Assembly: GCF_002797435.1 (NCBI RefSeq)
Contig: NZ_PGEN01000001.1
Span: forward strand, 3,718,501 to 3,782,500
DNA: 64,000 bases
Source of the DNA: Sphingomonas koreensis
Lineage (GTDB): Bacteria > Pseudomonadota > Alphaproteobacteria > Sphingomonadales > Sphingomonadaceae
Reading direction: 5' to 3'
The notes under the pieces were generated by a model. The model searched no databases. It saw only the letters and a program-made list of their open reading frames with translations, and had not been told where the DNA came from. Position numbers and translations under genes: made by a program. Below, piece after piece: positions 6,914-18,329 of this stretch (position 1 is its first letter; every line of letters starts with the position of its first letter).

Positions 6914-9256
6914 ATGCAGGTCGCTCGTCGTTCAGGAAAATTGTTCAACGGCTTGTCACGGTCTGCGTTGATCGTCTGCTCGCTGGCGATGCCAATGCTT
7001 GCCGCGGCGAACGAGGGCAACGAGGCGGAGGATGGCCGCAGCGACACGGTGGTCATTACCGGCGTCAACACCCAGGGTATCGGATCAGGCACCAAGACTG
7101 ACACGCCGTTGATGGAGACCCCACAAAGCATCACCGTGATCGACGGTGAGGAACTGACGTTGCGCAACGCGCAGTCGATCAACCAGGCGCTGGGTTATGT
7201 CGCGGGCGTTTCCCCCAACCAGCGCGGCGGCATGGTCACGCGTTACGACCAGTTGATCCTGCGTGGCTTCGCTCCCGGCGTCTATCAGGACGGGATGCGG
7301 CTGATTGCAGGGCCGTATTCGACGCCGCAGATCGATTTCAACCGCGTCGAGCGGATCGATATCGTCAAGGGGCCTGCCTCGGTTCTCTACGGCAACTCGA
7401 CGCCCGGAGGGCTGGTCAACCTTGTCAGCAAGATGCCCGAGGCGACCGAGTTCGGCCGGGTCGAACTGCAGGCGGGCAATTACGACACGCTGCGTGCGGT
7501 AGCCGACATAAACCAGCCGCTCGACAGCCAGGGACGGCTCCTGTTCCGCGTCGTCGGCGGCTGGCAGAAGAACGACGGCCTGACCCGGGGCACGTTCAGC
7601 GAACGCTATCATGTCAGCCCGATGCTCACCTTCGCGCCGACCGACCGGACCAGTCTCACGCTGATCGCCACCTATCAGCGATCGCCCTCGGGCGGCGGTT
7701 ATTCAGGCGTTCCGGCCTATGGCTCGGTGCTGACCAATCCGCTTGGGGAATTTTCGCGCGACATCAACACCGGCGACCCCGCCTATGAGCGCTACGACCA
7801 CAAGCAGAAGGCGATCGCCGCCTTCTTTCGCCACGAGTTCGACGATAGTCTGAGCTTCCGTTCGAACTTCCGCTTCCAGAACAACCAGCTGAGCTACCGC
7901 CAGCTCTATGTCGCGGGCTTTGCAACCACGGGCAACGGGGCCAACCGCAACAGCGACTTCTCGACGATCATCCGCGGCGGTGGCGGGGCGGACGAGGATT
8001 TCGATACGCTGACGCTCGACAACCATTTCGCGGCGAAGTTCGCGACCGGGCCACTCCAGCACAATGTACTGCTCGGTATCGATTATCAGCACATCACGGG
8101 CGAGAATTTCCAGCAGTTCAACACCGGGGTTTCCACGAACCCGCTGACCAGCATCCCGACCCTCAACCTGTTCAAGCCCGTCTATGGCGGCACGATGCCC
8201 AGTTTTGACCTGACCCTGCTCTCGTCGGGCTATGTAAACACCTATGGCAAGCGCACTCAGGTCGGTGTGTATCTGCAGGATCAGATCGCGATCGGCCGGC
8301 TCCAGTTGATCGCGAGCGGCCGCTTCGACTGGTATGATCAGACGACGCGGAACAAGCGCGTCGCGGCGGGCGGCAACGGCGCCGCGACCTTCCTGTCGCA
8401 GAACGCTTTCACCGCGCGGCTGGGCGCGCTCTACGAATTCGAGTTCGGCCTCTCGCCCTATTTCAGCTTCTCTGAATCGTTCGAACCGCAGACGGGGACT
8501 CGCTATGTGCCCGGGACCAGCCCCTTGCAGACCGAGCCGTTCGAGCCGGTGACCGGCCGCCAGTATGAGGCTGGGCTGAAATTCCAGCCCAGAGGCACCA
8601 ATGCGATCTTCACTGCATCGGTCTATGACCTGCGGCGCCGCAAGGTGCCGGTGGCGGACCCCGGCGCGCCCGCCAACGGCTTGCCGTCCAACTCGCAGAT
8701 CCAGATCGGTGAGGTGCGGGTACGCGGCGTCGAGCTTGAAGGGCGGGGCGAAGTTGCCCCCGGTCTCGATGTGATCGTGGCGGGCAGCTACACCGATGCG
8801 ATCATCACCCAGGGGACCAAGGCGACCGCGGCGACCGCCACCGTCGGCGCGGTGCCGACCACCACCGGTACGCGCCAGCTAGGCACGCCCGAATGGCTCG
8901 CTTCGGGCTTCGTCTCCTATGATTTCGGCCGCAATGGTGGTGTGGCCGGTCCACTCGGCGGGCTGAAGCTTGGCGCCGGCGTCCGCCATGTCGGCGGGTC
9001 GGACGGTGCCACCCAGTACAAGGTGGTGAACGGGCTCGCGATCTTCGAGCGTTTCACGACGGATTCGTTCACGCTGGTCGATGCGCTGCTGGGCTATGAT
9101 CTGGGCAAGGCGAGCAGCACGTTGGCCGGCATCAGCCTGGCGGTGAACGCCGCGAACCTGTTCGACACGCGCCATGTCAGCGCGTGCCCGTTCAACAACA
9201 GCTGCTATTTCGGTGCCGGGCGCACTGTGACGGGATCGTTGCGCTTCAACTGGTAG
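6914..9256 (+). CDS. TonB-dependent siderophore receptor
   Basis: A 780-residue outer membrane receptor for ferric siderophores. A signal peptide (basic start, then ALIVCSLAMPMLAAANE) is followed by a TonB box-like DTVVITGV near residue 42. The plug domain carries SITVIDGEEL, RGFAPGVYQDGMR and ERIDIVKGPASVLYG-NSTPGG, the pattern of the siderophore subclass. A 22-strand barrel follows and ends in TGSLRFNW with a terminal aromatic residue. Import needs TonB-ExbBD, not encoded here. A Fur-like element precedes it, so iron repression is likely. The particular siderophore cannot be told from sequence. Confidence 0.93.
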   Translation: MQVARRSGKLFNGLSRSALIVCSLAMPMLAAANEGNEAEDGRSDTVVITGVNTQGIGSGTKTDTPLMETPQSITVIDGEELTLRNAQSINQALGYVAGVSPNQRGGMVTRYDQLILRGFAPGVYQDGMRLIAGPYSTPQIDFNRVERIDIVKGPASVLYGNSTPGGLVNLVSKMPEATEFGRVELQAGNYDTLRAVADINQPLDSQGRLLFRVVGGWQKNDGLTRGTFSERYHVSPMLTFAPTDRTSLTLIATYQRSPSGGGYSGVPAYGSVLTNPLGEFSRDINTGDPAYERYDHKQKAIAAFFRHEFDDSLSFRSNFRFQNNQLSYRQLYVAGFATTGNGANRNSDFSTIIRGGGGADEDFDTLTLDNHFAAKFATGPLQHNVLLGIDYQHITGENFQQFNTGVSTNPLTSIPTLNLFKPVYGGTMPSFDLTLLSSGYVNTYGKRTQVGVYLQDQIAIGRLQLIASGRFDWYDQTTRNKRVAAGGNGAATFLSQNAFTARLGALYEFEFGLSPYFSFSESFEPQTGTRYVPGTSPLQTEPFEPVTGRQYEAGLKFQPRGTNAIFTASVYDLRRRKVPVADPGAPANGLPSNSQIQIGEVRVRGVELEGRGEVAPGLDVIVAGSYTDAIITQGTKATAATATVGAVPTTTGTRQLGTPEWLASGFVSYDFGRNGGVAGPLGGLKLGAGVRHVGGSDGATQYKVVNGLAIFERFTTDSFTLVDALLGYDLGKASSTLAGISLAVNAANLFDTRHVSACPFNNSCYFGAGRTVTGSLRFNW

Positions 9257-9304
9257 GCGCAGCGATTTCGCGGGAGGGGCCTCCGGGGCAGGCGGCCAGG
9301 CCAT

Positions 9305-9341
9305 GAAAAAAAAAAGCCCCCGAGGTGAACCTCGGGGGCTT
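9305..9341. terminator. Intrinsic terminator between the siderophore receptor and SWIB genes
   Basis: A 12-bp stem (9314-9325 with 9330-9341) has a TGAA loop. On the minus strand it is followed by a run of T (9305-9313), making a strong terminator for the SWIB gene. It may also stop the receptor transcript coming from the left. Confidence 0.85.
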
Positions 9342-9377
9342 TCCGCTGTCCTGACCGGCAGGCTTGCCGGTCGTGGA

Positions 9378-9647
9378 TTAGCTGACGTGCTTGGCGATGT
9401 GCTTGTTCAGTTCGAACATCGTCGCCTTGTCACCGCCGAAGACCTTCTTCAGCTTGTCGTCGGCCAGGATCTCACGCTTGTTGGCGGGGTTCTGGAGATT
9501 GTTCTTCTTGATGTGATCCCACATCTTGCTGACGATCTCGCTGCGCGGCAGCGGGCCGGCGCCGACGATCGCGGCGAGGTCTGCCGAGGGGGTGACGGGC
9601 TTCGCGATGCCGCCACGGGCCCCGCCGGATGCCTTCTTTTCCGCCAT
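9378..9647 (-). CDS. Stand-alone SWIB/MDM2 domain protein
   Basis: An 89-residue protein with a short Lys/Ala/Gly-rich tail (about residues 1-17) and a SWIB domain over the rest. Conserved patterns are AAIVGAGPLPRSEIVSKMWDHIKKNNLQ, then NKREILADDKLKKVFGGD and MFELNKHIAKHV. SWIB domains are found in eukaryotic SWI/SNF subunits, in chlamydial proteins and in some alphaproteobacteria. The bacterial role is not established; DNA or topology-related binding is a guess from the family. AGGAG lies 8 bases before the ATG at 9647. Promoter control is not evident. Confidence 0.88.
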   Translation of the reverse strand: MAEKKASGGARGGIAKPVTPSADLAAIVGAGPLPRSEIVSKMWDHIKKNNLQNPANKREILADDKLKKVFGGDKATMFELNKHIAKHVS

Positions 9648-9990
9648 ATTTTCTTCTCCTCTGTGAGCCGGTGACAAGCCCCCGGGCTCAGATATGCTCC
9701 AGCGCCGACGGTTTGTGGGCTGCGTTCCCACCGTTGTCGCTGGAAACGATGTACTGTGGTTCTCTGTGCGATGCACGTACTTGATGGCCTTTCAAGGCCA
9801 TAACGGGCGTTTGTTTGTGGAGAACTCGCCCTCTGAGGGCGCCTCCACGGCATTTGTTCGCCGCCGGGCCTGAACGGGCGGGCGCGGGGTTGGGTGATTC
9901 TCATCCTGAGGCCTAAACGGCGAAGGGCGCGCCCGGTTGCCCGGACGCGCCACTTTGCCGCCGGTATGCCCCGGCTGGTCCGATCTGGCC
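9648..9990. other. 343-bp intergenic region
   Basis: The space between the SWIB gene start and the end of the second TonB-dependent receptor, both on the minus strand. It holds a near-palindrome at 9784-9801 (8-bp arms ATGGCCTT/AAGGCCAT around TC) and a terminator-like hairpin at 9926-9951. I see no convincing coding sequence in it; the SWIB promoter must lie here. Confidence 0.6.
9926..9951 (-). terminator. Probable terminator after the second TonB-dependent receptor
   Basis: An 11-bp stem with one C-A mismatch (9926-9936 with 9941-9951) and a 4-base TTGC loop begins about 40 bases past the receptor stop codon. There is no clear T-tract, so efficiency is uncertain. Confidence 0.55.
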
Positions 9991-12669
9991 TTAGAACTTC
10001 ACGCGCGCCTTCACACCGTAGAAGCGCGGCGGGGCGGGATAGACCGCGAAGCTGCTGCCCTGCTCGGGGATCGGGAAAGCAGTGATATTGTAATAGGTGT
10101 CGAAGAGGTTCTCGACATAGGCTTCGATTCCGAACCGGCCGCCTTCGCCGAAATTCAGGCCGACACGGGCGTTGACGATGCTGTAGCCGTCATTGGTGGT
10201 GTACGGCCGCGCGAGCGGATTGTTGATCGTGTTCGCATCGCTGTTCGTGCGCCAGTCGACATGGAACAGCGCGCCGACATTCTCGCTGATCTGCGGGGTC
10301 CAGGTCACCGCGCCGGTGATGACGTTGCGCGGCGAGTTGGTCAGCGGCTTGCCATTGTCCGAGCCGGCAAGCGGATCCTTCACCTCGGTGTCGAGCAAGG
10401 TGTAGTTGAGCGCGAAGGTCAGGTTCGAGCTGGGGCGGATCACCGATTCGAGCTCGATGCCCTTCGAGATCACCTTGGCGAAGTTGCGGGTGACGAAGCG
10501 CGTGCCTTCGAACGAGTTGTTCTGGTAGCCCTTGAACTCCTGATAGAAGCCCGCGAGGTTGATCTGGAGGCCGCGGATCGGGTTGCTCTTGATGCCGACT
10601 TCGAAGGCATCGACCAGCTCGTTGCCGAACTCGAGATCGCTGATCTGCGCGCCGTTACCGAAGATCGGATTGTTGGAGGCGTCCCGGCCGATGACCAACA
10701 GGCGGGAGTCGAACGAGCCGCGGTCGAGGTTGTAGCCGCCCGACTTGTAGCCGCGGTCATAGCCGCCATAGAGTAGATAGTTATCCGAGAGCTTGAACGC
10801 GAGCTTCGCGGTGCCAGTGAACTCGTCCTCGGTCCGCTTGCCGTTATACGCGCCGTTGAACTCCGAATTGATCGTCGGGTTGCAGGTATAGAGGTGCGCG
10901 AGCGCGAACAGACCTTGGGGGTTCGTCGCGCTTGCCCCCTGCGAGGCCAGCGCCTGCCGGAACAGCGCCGAGTTCGGATTGAGCCAGAAGCTGCACGACG
11001 GCACCGACGAGTTGAGGTTGGCGTCGATCTTCTTGGTCTCGCGGTTGTAGCGCAGACCCAGCGTCAGCGAGAGGTTGTCGGTGAAGTTGATGATGTTGTG
11101 GGTGAACAGCGCGAACGCCTGGGTATCGACCTTGTAGCGGTCGGCAACCTGACCCGCGCCGTCGGGTGTGCGCGGAATCGGCAGGAAGAAAGTGTCGCGA
11201 ATGCCGGGATTTGCGAGGACGAACGCCTGCTGCGGTCCAGTGAGCTGCGAGAACGCGACCTGGCCGAACAGCGGCACCCCTGCACCCAGCGTTCCGAACA
11301 GCTGCGTGCCGTTAGGGAGGGGGAGGATAGGCTGCCCGAGTGCATTCCGGCTGGTGGTCAGCTGGCTGAAGAGGCCGTCGACGAACTGATCGGCCTGGGT
11401 GCCGTAACGCACCACGTCGGTCAGGTTCAGCTTCTCGTTGAGGTAGAAACCGCCGACGAGCCAGTCGAGCTTCCCGTCGAACGCGCTGCCCTTGAGGCGG
11501 AGTTCCTGGGTGAAATCCTTGATGCCCGTGCGGTAGCCGTCACGATAAGCGCGGTCGGCGCCGGAGAAGTCGATGTCCTGGCTGCGCACCGCGCGCCAGT
11601 CGCGATAAGCGGTGATCGAAGTGAGGGTGACGTCGCCCAGATTCCAGTCGAGCTGGCCTGAAACGCCCCATTCCTTGACCTTTTCGGTCAGGTTGCGGTT
11701 CGGCGATGTCGCCATCTGCCGCCCCTCGCGATCGAATGGCCGGACAATACCGACGCGGCCGGTTGCGCCACCCAGCGCAGGCGTTTGCGCCAGCGTGTTG
11801 ATCAGATTGCTGGTGACGAAGCCAAGGAAGCCGCCCGCAGTGCTGGTATCGCGACCGGATGGGAACAGTTCGAAGCCTGATCCGGTGTTGATCGCGCCAC
11901 AGCAGGCTTCGTCGGTTTCGGCATAGTCGCCAATCAGGCGGAAGGTGACGTCCGCGGTCTCGAATTTCGCCTGGCCCCGCACAAAATAGCGGTCGATATT
12001 GTTGAAGTCGCGGCCGGTGTTCGGATCGGTGATATAGCCGTCGCGCTTGTGGTAGCCGCCGTCCACGCGCAGCGCGAGCTGCTCGGTCACGCCGCCGGTG
12101 ATGCCGCCCTTGACTTCGATCTCGTCATAGTTGCCGTAGCTCGCCTCGAGATAGCCGCCGAGGTCGAACGAAGGGCCCTGGGTAGTGATGCTGAGCGCAC
12201 CGGCCGAAGTGTTGCGGCCGAACAGCGTTCCCTGCGGGCCGCGCAGTACTTCGACGCGATCGATCGGAGGCAGGTCGGACAGCGCAACGCCGGCGCGGGC
12301 GCGGAACACGCCGTCGATGAACACGCCCACCGCCGGTTCGAAACCGGGGTTGTCGCCCGCGGTACCGATCCCGCGGATACGCAGCACCACGCCTGTCGCA
12401 GCCGACTGGCCCGTGGTGACCTGAAGGCTCGGTGTCACCTGACGCAGCCCGCGAATGTCGCTGACGCCGGCATTTTCGAGCTGTTCGGCGCCGACGACGC
12501 TGACCGCGATCGGCACGTCCTGTGCCGCCTGGGCGCGGCCTGTGGCGGTGACGACGACGACTTCGTCCTCCTCGGCGGCGGGTGCAGCCGGGGCGGTATC
12601 CTGCGCAAAGGCGGGTGACGTGGCCATCAGCGCGATGGCAGACGCGGTGAGCAGTTGGAACTTCCGCAT
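9991..12669 (-). CDS. TonB-dependent receptor (outer membrane transporter)
   Basis: An 892-residue outer membrane receptor of the large sphingomonad/caulobacter class. A signal peptide (ASAIALMATSPAFAQD) is followed by a TonB box-like DEVVVVTATGRAQ. The plug contains QDVPIAVSVVGAEQL, GLRQVTPSLQV, RIRGIGTAG and DRVEVLRGPQGTLFGRNTSAGA. A long barrel follows and ends in YGVKARVKF with a terminal Phe. Such receptors import diverse substrates including carbohydrates, aromatic compounds and vitamins; the ligand here is unknown. GAGGAGG lies 7 bases before the ATG. No Fur-like element was seen in its 221-bp upstream gap, unlike the receptor at 6914. Confidence 0.92.
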   Translation of the reverse strand: MRKFQLLTASAIALMATSPAFAQDTAPAAPAAEEDEVVVVTATGRAQAAQDVPIAVSVVGAEQLENAGVSDIRGLRQVTPSLQVTTGQSAATGVVLRIRGIGTAGDNPGFEPAVGVFIDGVFRARAGVALSDLPPIDRVEVLRGPQGTLFGRNTSAGALSITTQGPSFDLGGYLEASYGNYDEIEVKGGITGGVTEQLALRVDGGYHKRDGYITDPNTGRDFNNIDRYFVRGQAKFETADVTFRLIGDYAETDEACCGAINTGSGFELFPSGRDTSTAGGFLGFVTSNLINTLAQTPALGGATGRVGIVRPFDREGRQMATSPNRNLTEKVKEWGVSGQLDWNLGDVTLTSITAYRDWRAVRSQDIDFSGADRAYRDGYRTGIKDFTQELRLKGSAFDGKLDWLVGGFYLNEKLNLTDVVRYGTQADQFVDGLFSQLTTSRNALGQPILPLPNGTQLFGTLGAGVPLFGQVAFSQLTGPQQAFVLANPGIRDTFFLPIPRTPDGAGQVADRYKVDTQAFALFTHNIINFTDNLSLTLGLRYNRETKKIDANLNSSVPSCSFWLNPNSALFRQALASQGASATNPQGLFALAHLYTCNPTINSEFNGAYNGKRTEDEFTGTAKLAFKLSDNYLLYGGYDRGYKSGGYNLDRGSFDSRLLVIGRDASNNPIFGNGAQISDLEFGNELVDAFEVGIKSNPIRGLQINLAGFYQEFKGYQNNSFEGTRFVTRNFAKVISKGIELESVIRPSSNLTFALNYTLLDTEVKDPLAGSDNGKPLTNSPRNVITGAVTWTPQISENVGALFHVDWRTNSDANTINNPLARPYTTNDGYSIVNARVGLNFGEGGRFGIEAYVENLFDTYYNITAFPIPEQGSSFAVYPAPPRFYGVKARVKF

Positions 12670-12890
12670 GAAAGGCCTCCTCTCTGGGGCGGTGCCGCTT
12701 CTTTGTCGGTCACCTGTGTGTGTTGTTGCGGAAGCTACCGTTCCCGGAATCCTTACGTCAACGTCAAATCACGCTAGGAATCCCGCGGAAATGCTTGCTA
12801 TTCCGGTTCAGGCAGGGTTGTTGCCGAAGCGCAACACAGGCAGGCGTGCTTGCCGTAGCGTCACGCACAAAAGACAGGATTTGCAGGACG

Positions 12891-13514
12891 ATGAGCTGTC
12901 ACGATCACCACGAGCCCGGCGACGGCGATATCGTCGCTTCGCCGCCCAAGATCGCGGTCCCGGACGAGGTCGCGGAGGCGGTGCGCACGATTCTGCGCTG
13001 GGCAGGTGACGATCCGAGTCGAGAGGGGCTGCTCGATACGCCCAAACGCGTCGCACGCGCATGGAAGGAATATTGCCAGGGCTATGGCGAGGATCCCGCG
13101 CACCACCTCTCCCGGATCTTCGAGGAGGTCGGCGGTTATGACGAGATCGTTCTGCTGAAGGACATCCCGTTCCAGTCGCACTGCGAGCATCACATGGCGC
13201 CGATCATCGGCAAGGCATCGATCGCCTATTTGCCCCAGGACCATGTCGTCGGCATCTCGAAGCTGGCGCGCGTGCTCCACGCCTATGCGCGGCGGCTGCA
13301 GGTGCAGGAGCGGCTGACCGCGGAAGTCGCCGACTGTATCTGGAACCATCTCCACCCGCGCGGCGTCGCGGTGGTGATCGAGGCGAGCCATGCCTGCATG
13401 ACCGCGCGCGGCGTGCGTACGCCGGGCGTCGGTATGGTCACCAGCCGGATGATGGGCGTGTTCCGCGAGGATGAGCGCAGCCGCAAGGAAGTGCTGGCGC
13501 TGATGGGCTATTGA
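12891..13514 (+). CDS. folE: GTP cyclohydrolase I
   Basis: A 207-residue FolE. It converts GTP to 7,8-dihydroneopterin triphosphate, the first step of folate synthesis. The zinc ligands are visible: the Cys and His of HCEHHMAP and the Cys of HACMTARGV. The N-terminal helix domain carries [17 protein letters not shown]. The end, [20 protein letters not shown], is typical. The ATG at 12891 gives normal length; an upstream in-frame extension to 12720 is rejected. It is the first gene of a folE-SDR-folB run, with the next start overlapping its stop (TGATG). Confidence 0.96.
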   Translation: MSCHDHHEPGDGDIVASPPKIAVPDEVAEAVRTILRWAGDDPSREGLLDTPKRVARAWKEYCQGYGEDPAHHLSRIFEEVGGYDEIVLLKDIPFQSHCEHHMAPIIGKASIAYLPQDHVVGISKLARVLHAYARRLQVQERLTAEVADCIWNHLHPRGVAVVIEASHACMTARGVRTPGVGMVTSRMMGVFREDERSRKEVLALMGY

Positions 13515-14263
13515 TGCGCGTTCTGGTCACCGGTGGCGCGCGCCGGATCGGCGCGGCAATCGTGCGGTATCTTGTCGCCGCCGGGCACAGCGTCGCGGTG
13601 CATCATCACGATTCGCATGACGAGGCCGAGGCGTTGGCGGCTGAACTGGGCGTTGCGCTCGTCACCGCCGATCTCGCCGACGCGGCGGATACGCGCGGAT
13701 TGGTCCAGGCGGCGGCGGCGGCATTGGGCGGTCCGGTCGAAGGGCTGGTCAACAATGCCTCGCTCTTCGTCTGGGACGCGTTGCCGCTCGCGGACTATTC
13801 GGGGCTCGAGCGGCATATGCACGTCAACCTCGGCGCGCCGTTGCTGCTCGCTTCGGCGATGGCGTCGCAGACCGGCCTTGGCGACGGCGCGATCGTCAAT
13901 CTGCTCGACCAGAAGCTGGAGAACCCGAACCCGGATTTTCTCACCTATACCCTGAGCAAGGCGGGACTGGCCGAGGCAACGCGGCTGCTTGCGATGGCGC
14001 TCGCGCCACGTATCCGCGTCAATGCGGTCTCGCCCGGAATTTCGTTGCCGAGCCTCGACCAGAGCGAAGCGGAATTTGCTGCGGTCGCGTCGTGCAACCT
14101 GCTGGAACGGCGCGTGGACCTGGTGGACATCGCGCGCACGGTCGAGCATCTGCTCACCGTGCGCAGCATCACCGGCCAGAATGTCTTTGTCGATTGCGGC
14201 CAGCGTTTCGTGCGGCGTGAAGGGGACGTGATGTTTGAGGGGCGAGTGCGCCCCGATGGTTGA
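13514..14263 (+). CDS. SDR family oxidoreductase, pteridine reductase/FolM-like
   Basis: A 249-residue short-chain dehydrogenase. The cofactor motif TGGARRIG near residue 6 fits TGX3RXG, the form found in pteridine reductases and FolM rather than the usual TGXXXGXG. The LVNNAS segment and the catalytic Tyr-Lys in YTLSKAG are present. Lying between folE and folB, it probably reduces a dihydropterin (dihydromonapterin or dihydrofolate), as FolM does. That assignment rests on motif and context. ATG at 13514 overlaps the folE stop by one base, and its own stop overlaps the start of folB. Confidence 0.82.
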   Translation: MRVLVTGGARRIGAAIVRYLVAAGHSVAVHHHDSHDEAEALAAELGVALVTADLADAADTRGLVQAAAAALGGPVEGLVNNASLFVWDALPLADYSGLERHMHVNLGAPLLLASAMASQTGLGDGAIVNLLDQKLENPNPDFLTYTLSKAGLAEATRLLAMALAPRIRVNAVSPGISLPSLDQSEAEFAAVASCNLLERRVDLVDIARTVEHLLTVRSITGQNVFVDCGQRFVRREGDVMFEGRVRPDG

Positions 14264-14612
14264 GTATACGATCCTGCTCGAGGGGCTCGAAGTCACGATC
14301 GGTCTCGGCATCCACGATCACGAGCGCGCAGCACCCCAGCGGGTCGCCGTCAGCGTGTGGCTGACCTGTGCCTATGACGCGGTGCCCGCGGACCTGATCG
14401 AGGCGGTGGTCGATTACGACTATCTGCGTGCGGGAATCCGCGCGCTGGCCGCGGCGCGGCATATCGAACTGCAGGAGACGCTATGCGAAGAAGTCGCGCG
14501 GCTCGCGCTTGCCGCTGATCCGCGGGTGCGTTCGGTCAAGGTTCGGTCGATGAAGCTCGACGTCTATCCCGATGCGCGCGTAGGATGCGAAGTCGAACGA
14601 ATGCGCGATTGA
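14256..14612 (+). CDS. folB: Dihydroneopterin aldolase
   Basis: A 118-residue FolB-type enzyme that cleaves 7,8-dihydroneopterin to 6-hydroxymethyl-dihydropterin and glycolaldehyde. The N-terminal ILLEGLEVTIGLGIHDHER and the segment VVDYDYLRAGI are diagnostic, and the Glu in HIELQETLCEEVARL fits the family. The ATG at 14256 overlaps the end of the SDR gene by 8 bases. Close coupling with folE and the reductase indicates a folate operon. folK and folP are not in the window. Confidence 0.92.
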   Translation: MVEYTILLEGLEVTIGLGIHDHERAAPQRVAVSVWLTCAYDAVPADLIEAVVDYDYLRAGIRALAAARHIELQETLCEEVARLALAADPRVRSVKVRSMKLDVYPDARVGCEVERMRD

Positions 14613-14629
14613 TCTGGGGGATTGGATCG

Positions 14630-15037
14630 ATGTTGCAGGCTATTCTGGTCGCATTGTTGGTCGCGGCCCAGTCGTCGCCACCGATACGTCCCGCGCCGTT
14701 TCCCGCGTCACGCCCGACGCCCACGGCACCGATCGCCGCCATCGATAACCCGACTGGAGACGAGCGGCCGCGTCTCACCTTCCTGCCCAATCCCAGCACC
14801 TACTACCCGCCCGCCGCGCTTGCGGAGGAGCGTGAAGGAACGACATCGCTGCGCTGCACCTTGACCCAGGAAGGCACGCTGATCGATTGCGGCGTGCACC
14901 AGAGTTCGGGGTCAGCGGACCTCGATACCGCCGCCTTCCAGATCGCTGCACGTGCGCGCTACACGCCGATGCGCGTGGCGGGGGAAGTGGTGAGGGCGTC
15001 GGTGGTCCTGCCGGTGCGTTGGGTGATTGGCGACTGA
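14630..15037 (+). CDS. TonB C-terminal domain (energy transducer-like) protein
   Basis: A 135-residue secreted protein. A short hydrophobic N-terminus (MLQAILVALLVAAQ) could be a signal peptide. A proline-rich stretch (PPIRPAPFPASRPTPTAP) follows, then a TonB_C-like domain over about residues 50-135 with YPPAALAEEREGTTSLRC, LDTAAFQIAARARYTP and VVLPVRWVI. No long periplasm-spanning region or clear cytoplasmic anchor partner is present, so it is unlikely to be the main TonB. Two Cys (in LRCTL and DCGV) could form a disulfide. Function unknown. Confidence 0.75.
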   Translation: MLQAILVALLVAAQSSPPIRPAPFPASRPTPTAPIAAIDNPTGDERPRLTFLPNPSTYYPPAALAEEREGTTSLRCTLTQEGTLIDCGVHQSSGSADLDTAAFQIAARARYTPMRVAGEVVRASVVLPVRWVIGD

Positions 15038-15136
15038 TTTTCGAGTTTTTGGGTTGGAGGAAGCCGACTCCCGCCCTATGTCCTGCACGTTCCGCCGTTC
15101 AGCGGCGGGCAACATGGGGTTGTTACAGGGTACATC

Positions 15137-15406
15137 GTGCAATTGCTGCTGTTCCTTTCCGCTCTGCTGGCGGGTCTTACCGGCGCTTTCGCCGGCGACC
15201 GTGATCTGCGTGCGGCGCAGCGGCAAAGCGAGACGGCGATCACCCGTGCCGCTGAAGTCGCCGCGGAGGCGATTGCCGCCGTCGCCAAGGCCAGCGCCGC
15301 GATCCCCACCGCAATACCGCAGCGGCCCGCCGCAGCGCTCTTCGCAATTCATGACGCGCCGGCACTTCGTCCCGCGCGCCTGACCAGCGAGCGCCGGCTG
15401 GAATAG
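15137..15406 (+). CDS. Small exported or membrane protein, unknown function
   Basis: An 89-residue protein beginning with GTG at 15137. The N-terminus LLLFLSALLAGLTGAFAG looks like a signal peptide or single membrane anchor. An alanine-rich helix (TRAAEVAAEAIAAVAKASAA) follows, then a Pro/Ala-rich tail. I do not recognise a family. It lies between the TonB-like gene and secA on the same strand, and ends before a hairpin with TCTTTT at 15415-15434. Confidence 0.6.
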   Translation: MQLLLFLSALLAGLTGAFAGDRDLRAAQRQSETAITRAAEVAAEAIAAVAKASAAIPTAIPQRPAAALFAIHDAPALRPARLTSERRLE

Positions 15407-15414
15407 CCGCGCCG

Positions 15415-15434
15415 CCGCCTCCGGGCGGTCTTTT
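15415..15434 (+). terminator. Weak intrinsic terminator upstream of secA
   Basis: A 5-bp GC stem (15415-15419 with 15424-15428), loop TCCG, followed by TCTTTT. It lies 9 bases after the small protein stop and 70 bases before secA. Confidence 0.5.
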
Positions 15435-15502
15435 CGTACACCGAATCCTTGCGTCCGCGATGCGGGCGCGCATCCCGCAATTTCATATGACTGGAATCCA
15501 TC

Positions 15503-18241
<2,739 letters not shown>

Positions 18242-18276
18242 GCTACGTTAGCTCCTCTTCGGAGGGGCTGGAATAG

Positions 18277-18311
18277 AAAAGGGCCGTCCGATCTCCCGGA
18301 CGGCCCTTTTT
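18277..18311. terminator. Bidirectional intrinsic terminator after secA
   Basis: A 14-bp stem starting AAAAGGGCCGTCCG (18277-18290) pairs with 18297-18310 around a 6-base loop. It is followed by T on the plus strand and by the TTTT of its own arm on the minus strand. It serves secA and the convergent lipoprotein gene. Confidence 0.88.
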
Positions 18312-18329
18312 GCTTGTCTTCGGCTCGGT

